Assembly (NCBI GenBank): GCA_947063855.1
Contig: CAMSTW010000028.1
Span: 1-41,769, forward strand
Source of the DNA: an uncultured Dorea sp.
Lineage (GTDB): Bacteria > Bacillota > Clostridia > Lachnospirales > Lachnospiraceae
Length of the DNA: 41,769 bases
Reading direction: 5' to 3'
Positions 33,117 to 41,769 of the stretch are shown here, in pieces. Made by a program: the position numbers and the translations under genes. Position 1 is the first letter of the stretch; every line of letters begins with the position of its first letter. The notes beneath the pieces were generated by a model, which saw only the letters and a program-made list of their open reading frames with translations, did no database searches and had not been told where the DNA came from.

Positions 33117-34643
33117 ATGAATGAAGTGATACGGATGCGTCCGTTTGAGAGGATGGAGGGGGATTACAATTTGAAATATTTGGAATCAATCCAGGAAACC
33201 GTATACTTGTCTGCCGGTAATGCTCCGCAATACAGGCGCATAATGCGGATTTTTTTTATAGAGTACGAAAAAATGCACTTTCAATTATATAAGGAAGATG
33301 TGTTAGAGTTGCTTAAGGAGTACCCGGAGTTTTCAGATTATAATATGGAGCAGTTGAAAGCAGATTTGGAGGCGTTGGTTGGATGGAAAAATCTTACTCC
33401 GCTCCAAGACCCGAAAAGGGTTTATACGATTGCGGAATATAAAAATAAGCAGTACCGTTATACGATGTCAGAATATGCAGTAGAGATAGAGAGAATGACG
33501 GTAAAGCTTGAAAATCTTTTTATGGACAGTGGTAATCTGTCCATGAATTATTTTGTGAGGATTGAAAATGCCTTGAATAAAATGGAACAGATAGACCGCC
33601 AGGAACTGAAAGTGGTGAATGAGTGGTGGAGCAATCTACAGGAAGATTTTAAGAGATTAAATCGGAATTATCAGGATTATTTGAGAGAATTTTATTCAGG
33701 TAAATCAGATAAGGTTCTCAAATCCATTGAATTTGTCGTACATAAAGACCGGTTTATTTCTTACTTACAAGAGTTTGTGCAACAGCTTCAGAATAAATCC
33801 ATACGTATCGAAAATATAATTAAGAATTTGCCGCAACAGATGGTAGACGGGGTATTGGAGAGGGTTATTGACAGTGAACTGGCAATCCCACATCCAGATT
33901 CGGAAATCCAGGATTTAAGAGTGAATGCGATAAGAGAAAATATTTACGGAAAATGGCAGAGCCTGTCAGATTGGTTTGTTCCGACGGATAAGCATCCAAG
34001 CGAAAGTCAGAAAGTAATGGATATTACTGACGATGTTATACGGAAAATTATACAGAATGCCGCCTTAATCGTACAGATACAAAATTGGGGAATCAGCCGT
34101 AAGGAAGATTATAAGAAATTTATTCAGATGTTTGTACAGTGCAAAAATGTGGAAGAGGCACATAAACTTTCGGCACATATATTTGGAATACAGCATGTGC
34201 GGCATTTTAAAGTAAACTGTTCGCGTTCTACGGATAGTATAAACAGCAGCGTGTTTGATGAACTGCCATCGGAATATGAACTGAAGCCCCATACCAGAAC
34301 TTATAAACCAAGAATACATAAATCTGGGTTTGAAAGTAAAGCGTTGGAGAAACTTGCACAGCGTAACCAATATTTGAAAAAGCTTGAGGAAGACAGAGAA
34401 CTGGTTATGAAATATATCCAGGGCAATCAACTGGATATCAGTCGGATTGATGACTGTATTTCTGTGGATACAAGGGAAACTCTTCTGCGTTGGATTGCGC
34501 AGGCAAATCTGACTGTTTCCAAAAGCGGACGGACTGAGTATGGGCAGGCGTTTCATTTAATAAAACAGGAAGGGAGCCACACTCTGAAATGTGAGGATGG
34601 GGAATTGGTGATTCCCAGATATATATTTCAGTTTGCGGAGTAG
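33117..34643 (+). CDS. jetA: Wadjet system protein JetA (TIGR02677-like)
   Basis: This 508-aa protein is the kleisin-like subunit of the Wadjet SMC complex, which recognises and restricts circular plasmid DNA. The N-terminus reads YLSAGNAPQYRRIMRIFF, and VGWKNLTPLQDPKRVYTIAEY follows, which is the TIGR02677 pattern of type II systems. The middle is helical. The ATG at 33117 has only a weak ribosome binding site. An in-frame TTG at 33171 has GGAGGGGG at 33155-33162 with 8-nt spacing and would remove 18 residues. It is first of the jetABCD operon, 5 bp from jetB. Confidence 0.88.
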   Translation: MNEVIRMRPFERMEGDYNLKYLESIQETVYLSAGNAPQYRRIMRIFFIEYEKMHFQLYKEDVLELLKEYPEFSDYNMEQLKADLEALVGWKNLTPLQDPKRVYTIAEYKNKQYRYTMSEYAVEIERMTVKLENLFMDSGNLSMNYFVRIENALNKMEQIDRQELKVVNEWWSNLQEDFKRLNRNYQDYLREFYSGKSDKVLKSIEFVVHKDRFISYLQEFVQQLQNKSIRIENIIKNLPQQMVDGVLERVIDSELAIPHPDSEIQDLRVNAIRENIYGKWQSLSDWFVPTDKHPSESQKVMDITDDVIRKIIQNAALIVQIQNWGISRKEDYKKFIQMFVQCKNVEEAHKLSAHIFGIQHVRHFKVNCSRSTDSINSSVFDELPSEYELKPHTRTYKPRIHKSGFESKALEKLAQRNQYLKKLEEDRELVMKYIQGNQLDISRIDDCISVDTRETLLRWIAQANLTVSKSGRTEYGQAFHLIKQEGSHTLKCEDGELVIPRYIFQFAE

Positions 34644-34648
34644 AAAAA

Positions 34649-35788
34649 ATGGAAGCGGTAAAGGCATTAATAGAAAATTGCTGGATTGATAAGAAAAAGG
34701 ATAAAGAATTATATAGGAAGGTCCGCAGGGAATTACAAAAATGTCAGAAATTTTTTCGGGAGCAGCTGGGATGGACGGTGCTCAATAATGAACAGATACT
34801 GAAAGTGGAGAAAATTCCTGCCCATGCGGAAAGCTATATGGGCATCACAGACTTTATGGAAAGCCGGGATTACTGTCTTTTTTGTGCTGTTCTAGCATTT
34901 CTGGAAGATAAGGAAGAGCAGGAACAATTTCTGTTATCAGAATTAGTAGATATGCTGGAATTGCAGCTAAAAGATGTGATGGATGTGGATTGGACTTCTT
35001 TTACGCAGAGAAAGTCTCTTGTAAGAGTCTTGCAGTTTTGTGAGAACATGAGGCTGTTAGAAGCATATGAAGAGAGCAGCGATAATATTGTCAGCAGTAT
35101 AGGAAAGGAGATTTTGTATGAGAATACAGGGCTTTCCAGATATATGGCGGTAAATTTCGCATATAGCATAGCTGATTTCCAATCATGGGAAGATTTTGAG
35201 ATGCAGCAGAATGAGGAAAGGGAAGCGGACAGAGGCCATTACCGTATTAATCGTGTATACAGGCAGATGACCGCAGCGCCTGCTCTTTACTGGAGCCAGT
35301 CCGATGATCCGGACAGTATCTATTTGAAAAACCAGAGGCAGTGGATACAGAAAAACTTCAGTGAATATTTGGGAGGACAGCTTCATATTCATAAAAATGC
35401 TGCTTTTCTGATAATGGATGAAGAGGATTCTTTTGGAGAAAGGCATCCAAGGGAGGCTATGCTTCCGGAACTTGTTTTGCTCTTGTGCGGACTGATCAGG
35501 GAAAAAGTGGACGAAGGTGTTTGGATGAAAAGGCAGGACGGGTGTATTGTTGTTTCAAAAAAAGAGTTTCAGGAGGAACTTTATGATTGCCGCCATAGAT
35601 ACAGTCCGGCATGGAGCAAGGAATACAGGGAGATGGAAGACGCTAAGCTATTGGCAGCAGTTATTTCTTATATGAAATCATGGATGATGATTGACGTGTG
35701 CGACGGAGAAATTGTCCTCTACCCGGCGGTAGGAAAAATGATTGGGAGTTATCCGACCGAGTTTGAGTTTAAGGAGAAGAATAGATGA
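34649..35788 (+). CDS. jetB: Wadjet system protein JetB (TIGR02678-like)
   Basis: This 379-aa protein is the KITE-like winged-helix subunit of the Wadjet complex, bridging JetA and JetC. RKVRRELQKCQKFFREQLGW near the start and FTQRKSLVRVLQFCENMRLL later are like TIGR02678 proteins. GCGGAG is 8 nt before the ATG. Its stop overlaps the jetC start in ATGA, showing translational coupling. Confidence 0.87.
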   Translation: MEAVKALIENCWIDKKKDKELYRKVRRELQKCQKFFREQLGWTVLNNEQILKVEKIPAHAESYMGITDFMESRDYCLFCAVLAFLEDKEEQEQFLLSELVDMLELQLKDVMDVDWTSFTQRKSLVRVLQFCENMRLLEAYEESSDNIVSSIGKEILYENTGLSRYMAVNFAYSIADFQSWEDFEMQQNEEREADRGHYRINRVYRQMTAAPALYWSQSDDPDSIYLKNQRQWIQKNFSEYLGGQLHIHKNAAFLIMDEEDSFGERHPREAMLPELVLLLCGLIREKVDEGVWMKRQDGCIVVSKKEFQEELYDCRHRYSPAWSKEYREMEDAKLLAAVISYMKSWMMIDVCDGEIVLYPAVGKMIGSYPTEFEFKEKNR

Positions 35789-38700
35789 GTGAACGTTGGC
35801 ATATGAACCGAATAGGATTTGTAAATTTCTGGATGTACGATGATGAAGTGTTTTCTTTTGCAGATGGCAAATTGCTTCTCCGCGGACAGAATGGCTCGGG
35901 AAAATCTATCACAACACAGAGTTTTATTCCTTTCATACTGGATGGCGATAGAACTCCCAGCCGATTGGATCCTTTTGGTTCCAATGACAGGAGGATGGAA
36001 TATTATTTTCTGAACGACGGGGAGAAAGAGGAAGCCACCGGCTATCTGTATTTGGAGTTTAAGAAAGGGAACCGCTATCGGACGATTGGAATTGGCCAGC
36101 ATGCTCAAAAAGGGAAAGCTATGGGCTTCTGGGGATTTGTCGTTTTGGATGGGAGGAGAATTGGATTTGATTTTAACCTGTACCGGGAAGTGGGAAATAC
36201 GAAGATTGCATATACGAAACAGGAGATGAAAAAGGAACTGGGAGAAAACAATCTGTTTACGGAAACACAGAAAGATTATATGCGTTTTGTTAATAAACAT
36301 ATATTTGGGTTTCCGAGGCTGGAACAGTATGAACAGTTTATACGCCTGCTCATCAAGGTCAGGGCGCCCAAACTTTCCAAAGAATTTACGCCCAGAAAAG
36401 TATATGAGATACTGAACGATTCTTTGCAGACTTTGTCTGACGAGGATTTGCGTGCCATGGTGGATGCCATGGAGAAAATGGATGAAATGCAGGATAAGCT
36501 GAATGCATTAAAAAGGGCTTATAAAGATTTGCAGATTATACGGAATGAGTATATCAGGTATAATCGGTATATGCTTGGGCAGAAAGCGACCGCTTATTTG
36601 GAAGAAAAGGATATGGTTGACGCGGTCAGGGGAAAACTGGAAGCGGAGATAGACGAGTTGGAGGAGACAAAGGAAAAACTGGAAGAATCTTACAGACGAG
36701 CCGAAGCGCTTGAAGCGGAAAAAAGCCTGCTGGAACGAGAAAGGGAAGCCATCGGGACAACAGATTTGGAAGAGGCGGATGAAAAATTAAGGCAGTGCCG
36801 GAAACGTCAGGAGGATGCAAAGAAAGAAATTACGCGGTACAGCCAAAATATGGAACGGCATAGAAATGCGATACGGGAGTATGATGCTGCAATACGTGAG
36901 ATCAGGAAGAAGATTGACCTTTGCCTGATGGAGACAGAGCAGCTTGTGAGTGATATGAATGAACTGCAGGAGACCATCCGTTTTTCCGGGCATGAACAAA
37001 TCTTAAGTTTGTGGAAGGATTTGGATAGCTATGGGACATATAAAAATATCAAAAATGAAATTGAAAAATTATGTAAAAATGTGGAAGCGGCATTGGAGGA
37101 AATGAAAAGGTTCAGGGAAATACAGATACAATGGGATAGGCTGTCGGAAGAGTGCAGTGACCTGGAGGAAAAGAAAGCACAGGCATGGCAGCAGGTAAAT
37201 GATGCGGAGCAGATGGAGGACGAGCTGAGGGATGATTTGATTGAAGCGTACTATGGCCTGGAGAAGCTTAATCAGGAATTTTATTTATCCAAAAGGGAAC
37301 TGGAACAGATAACGGTATATATTCAGAAATACCAGGGTATGGCGGACTATGGTAATATACGCAATCTGGTTGGGAACATATGGGAGATGAAAAACCAAAC
37401 GCTGGGAAGCGGGCTTTACGATTTGGAAGTACGGAAAGAAAAACAGGCGGAGGTTGTGAGAGTCTGTGGGAAAGAATTGGAGGAATTGGAAAAAGCGCCG
37501 GAGATAACACCGGTACGCAGGGAAATTCTGTGCAGGACGAGGGAAAAACTGTCAGAGAATCATATTTCCTTTTTGTCCTTTTATGAAGCTGTGGATTTTA
37601 CAGAATATGTTTCTATGCAGGAAAGGGATTTATTGGAATGTCAGTTGGAGGATGCAGGACTTTTGGATGCCCTGGTGGTGGCGGAGAAAGATTATGTGCG
37701 GGCAATGCAGATTTTGGGGGAATGGTCAGATAAGGTTATTAGCTTAGAAGATTCCGGGAAAAAGAGATACGGTAAACTGGCAGCGGTTGCGGGAGATATG
37801 GAGTTGCGGAAGATGACAGAACGGATTTTATCAAATATCGGGGAGGAAGACGATTGCCAGATCGTGTTAAGACCAGGCGGCTATTTCAGACATGGTGCAT
37901 TGGAAGGGTACAGTAGGCCGGAAAAGGAAGCTTGTTACATCGGGGAAGCGATAAGAAAGGAGAAGAGGGAGGAACAAATTAAAAGAAAAAAAGAAGAATT
38001 GCGGCTTTTGCAGCAGGAACTGGAGGCGTTGGAGCAGGAAATCGGCAGATTGAAGAAAAGAATTGAAATTTTACAGGAAGAATATCGCAGATTGCCCACA
38101 TTTGACGAACTGGACGAGGCAATTGGGATGAAGAAAGATTTAAACTGGACATTTGAAAAGCGCAGTGAAGAGTGTAGGGAGAAACAGAAAGAAAAAGAAG
38201 GCTGTGAAACGCAGAAAAAGCAATCCGCACAGCGGGTCATAAGCAAATGCCGGGAGTTGCCCTATGAAAGAAACATTGAGAGTTATGAGGAGATACTGGG
38301 AGCGCTTGACGAGTATAAAAGTCAGTTAGGATCTTTTCAGGTAGCGGTGGGGAGCCTTATGATGGAGCAAGACAGAGAGAATACGCAGAAACAGTTGATT
38401 GAGAAAGAGGAGGACGCAATCGATACAGAAGATTTTCATAAAAAGAAAGCAGAGCGGGAAGTACGGGAGCAGAAGCTGCAGATAGAAAAACTGGAAGAAT
38501 TTTTGAATGCACCTGAGAATAGGGAGAAAGCACAACGACTGAAAATAATTCAGGATGAGCTTTATGTAAAAAGCAAGGAAGAAACGAAATTAGGTCAAAA
38601 GCAGGCTGTATGGGAAGATACGGTGAAAAGATTGGAGCCTGATATTGAGATACAGAAAAATAACGTGATGAATAGAATGGAGAAAGAAGCCCGGCTCAGG

Positions 38701-39822
38701 AAATATTTTGATGAAGAATTATCTCTGGGGCTCGTATTTGCGAGAGAAAGCAAAACAATACCGGAAGCAGCACAGCAGGCGAAAGCTGTAATCAGAGAAG
38801 CGGATAGAAATAAGTCTGTGGCAGAGATTGTGTCGAACCTGGACAGGATTTTTCATGCTCATATCGGAAATCTGGTAATTTACGGGACGTTTATGGAGGA
38901 GTGTTTCGCAGAAGAGACAACAGATGCGATGGTGCTGCGTAAACGTCATAGAATTATTTCTTATATGCAGGGGCGGAAGCTATATTTTGAAGAATTTTAT
39001 CAGGTGATCAAAGAGAGAATTGAGGAAACTGAACTGTTGATCCGTCAGAAAGACAGGGAATTGTTTGAGAATATCCTGTCGGATACGTTGAGCAGGAAGT
39101 TAAATGTCCGTATTGCAGAAAGCAGGAGATGGATTCAGGATATGTCTTCTCTTATGCGAAAGATGGATACTTCCATGTCACTGACTTTTTCACTGGACTG
39201 GAGGGCTAAGACCGCAGAGGGGGAGGGAGAACTGGATACGGTGGAGTTGGAGAAGATGCTAAATCGTGACAGGGAATTGATGACTGCGGAGGATATTGAA
39301 AAAATTTCTGCACATTTCAGGAATAAGATTTATACGGTAAAACGGATGGCGGAGGAAAACGGCGAAGTTTTAAGTTATTCGGATTTGGTGAGAGAAGCAT
39401 TGGATTACCGGAAGTGGTTTGAATTTAAGATGTTTTACTACCGAAATGACGAGAACAAAAAAGAATTAACAAATGGAGCCTTTAACCGCTTTAGCGGTGG
39501 GGAAAAGGCAATGGCTATGTATGTCCCGCTGTTTGCCGCAGTGAATGCACAATATAAAAAGGCGGAATATGACGATTTTCCAAGAATGATTGCGTTGGAT
39601 GAAGCTTTTGCGGGTGTGGATGATAAAAATATCAGCAGTATGTTTGACCTTGTAAAAAAATTTGATTTTGATTATATTATGAATTCACAGGTGCTGTGGG
39701 GATGTTATGCTTCCGTGCCTTTTCTGCGGATCGCAGAATTGCTTAGACCGGCTAATTCTCAGGTGGTTACAGTTATCTATTATTTGTGGAATGGGAAACA
39801 GAGAATCATTGAGGAGCAGTAA
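35785..39822 (+). CDS. jetC: Wadjet system SMC-like ATPase JetC (TIGR02680-like)
   Basis: This 1345-aa SMC-type motor extrudes DNA loops and presents circular DNA to JetD. Walker A GQNGSGKSI starts at residue 34. Long coiled coils, rich in Glu, Lys and Leu, span about 240-520 and 740-1000, around a hinge-like middle. The ABC signature FSGGEKAMAMY lies near 1236, and Walker B with catalytic Glu, IALDEAFAGVD, near 1267. The opening (RIGFVNFWMYDDEVFSFADG) fits TIGR02680. All ATPase motifs are intact. It overlaps jetB by 4 bp. Confidence 0.93.
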   Translation: MSERWHMNRIGFVNFWMYDDEVFSFADGKLLLRGQNGSGKSITTQSFIPFILDGDRTPSRLDPFGSNDRRMEYYFLNDGEKEEATGYLYLEFKKGNRYRTIGIGQHAQKGKAMGFWGFVVLDGRRIGFDFNLYREVGNTKIAYTKQEMKKELGENNLFTETQKDYMRFVNKHIFGFPRLEQYEQFIRLLIKVRAPKLSKEFTPRKVYEILNDSLQTLSDEDLRAMVDAMEKMDEMQDKLNALKRAYKDLQIIRNEYIRYNRYMLGQKATAYLEEKDMVDAVRGKLEAEIDELEETKEKLEESYRRAEALEAEKSLLEREREAIGTTDLEEADEKLRQCRKRQEDAKKEITRYSQNMERHRNAIREYDAAIREIRKKIDLCLMETEQLVSDMNELQETIRFSGHEQILSLWKDLDSYGTYKNIKNEIEKLCKNVEAALEEMKRFREIQIQWDRLSEECSDLEEKKAQAWQQVNDAEQMEDELRDDLIEAYYGLEKLNQEFYLSKRELEQITVYIQKYQGMADYGNIRNLVGNIWEMKNQTLGSGLYDLEVRKEKQAEVVRVCGKELEELEKAPEITPVRREILCRTREKLSENHISFLSFYEAVDFTEYVSMQERDLLECQLEDAGLLDALVVAEKDYVRAMQILGEWSDKVISLEDSGKKRYGKLAAVAGDMELRKMTERILSNIGEEDDCQIVLRPGGYFRHGALEGYSRPEKEACYIGEAIRKEKREEQIKRKKEELRLLQQELEALEQEIGRLKKRIEILQEEYRRLPTFDELDEAIGMKKDLNWTFEKRSEECREKQKEKEGCETQKKQSAQRVISKCRELPYERNIESYEEILGALDEYKSQLGSFQVAVGSLMMEQDRENTQKQLIEKEEDAIDTEDFHKKKAEREVREQKLQIEKLEEFLNAPENREKAQRLKIIQDELYVKSKEETKLGQKQAVWEDTVKRLEPDIEIQKNNVMNRMEKEARLRKYFDEELSLGLVFARESKTIPEAAQQAKAVIREADRNKSVAEIVSNLDRIFHAHIGNLVIYGTFMEECFAEETTDAMVLRKRHRIISYMQGRKLYFEEFYQVIKERIEETELLIRQKDRELFENILSDTLSRKLNVRIAESRRWIQDMSSLMRKMDTSMSLTFSLDWRAKTAEGEGELDTVELEKMLNRDRELMTAEDIEKISAHFRNKIYTVKRMAEENGEVLSYSDLVREALDYRKWFEFKMFYYRNDENKKELTNGAFNRFSGGEKAMAMYVPLFAAVNAQYKKAEYDDFPRMIALDEAFAGVDDKNISSMFDLVKKFDFDYIMNSQVLWGCYASVPFLRIAELLRPANSQVVTVIYYLWNGKQRIIEEQ

Positions 39823-39823
39823 A

Positions 39824-41137
39824 GTGGAAGAAAAAATGCTGGAGGAATGCGCTCTTTATTTCAGAAGGAATAAAGCGTATACCCGTATGTTTACGGAGAT
39901 GAAGAAAAAATACATAAAGTATGGGAGGCTCACAGGACAAATTTTACTTAAAAATTTGTCTGAGGCAGAATGCAGCGCATTGGGGGCGGTTTTGGGAACA
40001 AGTCTGCTGCCTGGCGATTTTGCATTTTCTGTTTCCCGGCTGCAGGCGGCATTGGATGAGACGAAGTACTGTGGTGTCGAAGTGGAGGCGCTTGTAGAAA
40101 GATATTTTGATGAAAAGATACTGTCAAACAGCCAAAGAAAAGAAGAAAAGATGGAGTTAAATAATCGATTTTGGGAGGCCTTGTTGCGTGAAGCAAGAAG
40201 CCGGTTTGAAAAGGATGCCTCGGGAATTCTTTGGCTAAATGAAGTGCAGGAACAGCGAAAATACGGCTATCAGCTGATTGTAAGGGAAAGAGAGAAATCG
40301 AATGATGGTATAAAGGAAGTGATTATGGAAGTATGCAGCGCATTGGCATACTTGTCGAGGGGAAATGGAAATGGAAATAAAAATGTCAGACTGGCTGTAC
40401 TGGGAGCAGAAATAACAAAGAATCCCCACTACTTTGACAGGCAGAATGCCGCGGGACGTTTGTTGCTTAGCGCTTTAAGCTTTATCTATAGAGTAGAGGA
40501 ACCAAAAGTACAGGAGGATGTTTTGGCGTTATATTATATGGCGGGTATTATGCCTGATGACATCTCCAGCTATACTACGTGTTATGGAATCCATTTCTAT
40601 GAGGGAGATAGTGAACATGAAGCATATCGATATTTTATTGAAAAAGGTGAAAAGTATGTTTTGACACTTTCCAATCTGAGTAGGTTGACAAGGGCAGATA
40701 GCAGCAGGAAGAAAGTTTTCATCATCGAAAACCAGATGGTTTTTTCTCAGGTGTGTGATGAAATAGGTGGGGAAGAATATTCGGTTGTGTGTACTTCCGG
40801 ACAGTTGAGAACTGCTTCTTTATTTTTAATAGATTTGTTGCTAAAGTCCGGATGCAAATTATATTACTGCGGTGATATTGACCCGGAAGGAATTGAGATT
40901 GCGGACAGAGTGCTTGCAAGAGGCTCCGGACAGATTTTTCCATGGAGAATGATGACAGAAGACTACTATTGTTCAATATCGGATGAGATACTTACAGAGA
41001 GACGATTGAAGCGGTTGGATAAAATTACGAATGTCCAATTAAGGGAACTTGCGGAAATTTTGAAAGTAGAGAAAAAAGCAGGATATCAGGAGCATTTGAT
41101 TGGTTTGATGCTGGAGGATATTAAGGCAATAAAATAG
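39824..41137 (+). CDS. jetD: Wadjet nuclease JetD (TIGR02679-like, Toprim)
   Basis: This 437-aa subunit cleaves plasmid DNA once the JetABC motor has recognised it as circular. A C-terminal Toprim domain (DUF2399-like) shows Glu302 in FIIENQM and the Asp-x-Asp in GDIDPEG (Asp351/Asp353). The N-terminal half resembles TIGR02679 proteins. The start is GTG at 39824, right after the jetC stop, with GAGGAG (39811-39816) 7 nt upstream. An upstream open frame within jetC is not used. Confidence 0.88.
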   Translation: MEEKMLEECALYFRRNKAYTRMFTEMKKKYIKYGRLTGQILLKNLSEAECSALGAVLGTSLLPGDFAFSVSRLQAALDETKYCGVEVEALVERYFDEKILSNSQRKEEKMELNNRFWEALLREARSRFEKDASGILWLNEVQEQRKYGYQLIVREREKSNDGIKEVIMEVCSALAYLSRGNGNGNKNVRLAVLGAEITKNPHYFDRQNAAGRLLLSALSFIYRVEEPKVQEDVLALYYMAGIMPDDISSYTTCYGIHFYEGDSEHEAYRYFIEKGEKYVLTLSNLSRLTRADSSRKKVFIIENQMVFSQVCDEIGGEEYSVVCTSGQLRTASLFLIDLLLKSGCKLYYCGDIDPEGIEIADRVLARGSGQIFPWRMMTEDYYCSISDEILTERRLKRLDKITNVQLRELAEILKVEKKAGYQEHLIGLMLEDIKAIK

Positions 41138-41338
41138 GATAAAGTGCATGAGAAATTGAAAAAACTAAACAAGACTGTAAAATTAATTGTGTATTATCAT
41201 AAATTGATAGGAGTTGCAGGCATAAACTGTGCATAGCTATTTGTATACATGAAATCGCAGTTCGACATAGCTTATAAAGAAAAATAAAGGAATCTAAAAA
41301 AAGTATAAAAAATTGTTAGTCCTTACTTGACAGCACCA
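41138..41338. other. AT-rich gap after jetD
   Basis: No gene or clear terminator is visible. Several stops occur in all frames. It ends at the right copy of the direct repeat. Confidence 0.5.
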
Positions 41339-41461
41339 TATGGGGAGAAGGTGAAAGCTTATATGCGGCGCGGGGCGAGACCACTGCCGGGGTTTGATAT
41401 GTATCCGGATCCGTAGGTGGGGTATGGGGCGCTTTGTGTGAGGGATAGTATACCAGTGTGA
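41339..41461 (+). repeat. 123-bp direct repeat, right copy (degenerate coding remnant)
   Basis: It has the same length and reading frame as 31699-31821. The CAG codon of the left copy is TAG here (41415-41417), so this copy is interrupted. It has no start or upstream part and is a gene remnant at the right edge of the defence island. Confidence 0.85.
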
Positions 41462-41546
41462 GTTGTAAGCTGAGTTTAAATGGTTTATTGTAATGGATAG
41501 GGATATGTTTGTTGTTTTACGGAGTAGTTGAACTTGGCTGCGTTGA

Positions 41547-41769
41547 AGTAATTACAGTATCCGAAAGAAGCTGTCGGAGGCAGGTTCTGCAGCGTATGAA
41601 CGACTTCTCAAACAAATCATGGAGCGTTCAAAACAAGGGATAGAAAAAGCAGCGGATGCAGTAAGAAAAGCACAGTTAGAAACTTACTGGGACAATGGAC
41701 GATATATAGTTGAGTATGAGCAGAATGGTAAGAAACACGCAGAATACGGCTTGGAACTACTTAAAAAAC
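41547..41769 (+). CDS. YhcG/DUF1016 N-terminal domain protein (partial)
   Basis: The frame opens after a TGA at 41544-41546 and runs to the window edge. It encodes AYERLLKQIMERSKQGIEKA, LETYWDNGRYIVEYEQNG and KKHAEYGLELLKK. This matches the N-terminal domain of YhcG-type PDDEXK nuclease proteins (DUF1016), often found in defence islands near restriction systems. No ATG, GTG or TTG with a ribosome binding site is seen ahead of the conserved region. The first ATG is at 41619, inside the domain. It may be N-terminally broken, or start at an unusual codon. Confidence 0.65.

Overview
The window looks like a chromosomal segment of a gut-type Clostridia member, most likely Lachnospiraceae. It has Gram-positive style Shine-Dalgarno sites, a CIRCE/HrcA site, DUF5721, GntP and GarR genes and moderate GC with AT-rich insertions. 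This placement is inferred from gene content only.

Layout: (1) 1-230, a decayed ABC-transporter ATPase tail. (2) 450-2788, the heat-shock chaperone gene htpG with a perfect CIRCE operator, a sigma-A promoter and a terminator hairpin. (3) 2866-3831 minus, an AraC-type regulator. (4) 4052-6770, an AT-rich cassette of an OLD/ABC-like AAA ATPase (DUF3696 type), a PIN-like nuclease and a small RNA ligase, followed by a vestige of a second ATPase C-terminus. This is the best candidate for an undescribed defence or RNA-damage system. (5) 6907-11757, a GH4 alpha-galactosidase, a divergent Ham1/RdgB-type NTP pyrophosphatase, a dCache chemoreceptor and a DUF5721 protein. (6) 11807-15561, an O-acetylation cassette (SGNH hydrolase, MBOAT acyltransferase, DHHW protein). 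(7) 15632-19964, housekeeping genes: rluF-like pseudouridine synthase, ligA and a divergent clpX paralogue. (8) 20419-31176, a D-glucarate/galactarate operon: garR, a GntP permease, a DapA-family aldolase, gudD, a PrpR-N/PAS/degenerate-AAA regulator, garD, garK and an aldo/keto reductase. (9) 31177-41769, an AT-rich defence island: an AbiE-type toxin-antitoxin pair and a complete four-gene Wadjet (JetABCD) system, lying between two 123-bp homologous repeats, then the start of a YhcG/DUF1016-like gene.

In the glucarate operon, GntP would import the sugar diacid. GudD and GarD dehydrate glucarate and galactarate to 5-keto-4-deoxy-glucarate. The DapA-family enzyme takes the place of GarL, and GarR and GarK carry tartronate semialdehyde through glycerate to phosphoglycerate. 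Two in-frame nonsense codons lie about 430 bp apart: a TAG just before the DNA-binding domain of the regulator, and a TGA where E. coli GarD has Trp. Either the regulator and GarD are broken in this strain, or these stops are read through.

Defence is represented twice (cassette 4 and island 9), both in sequence more AT-rich than the flanking housekeeping genes, which suggests horizontal acquisition.
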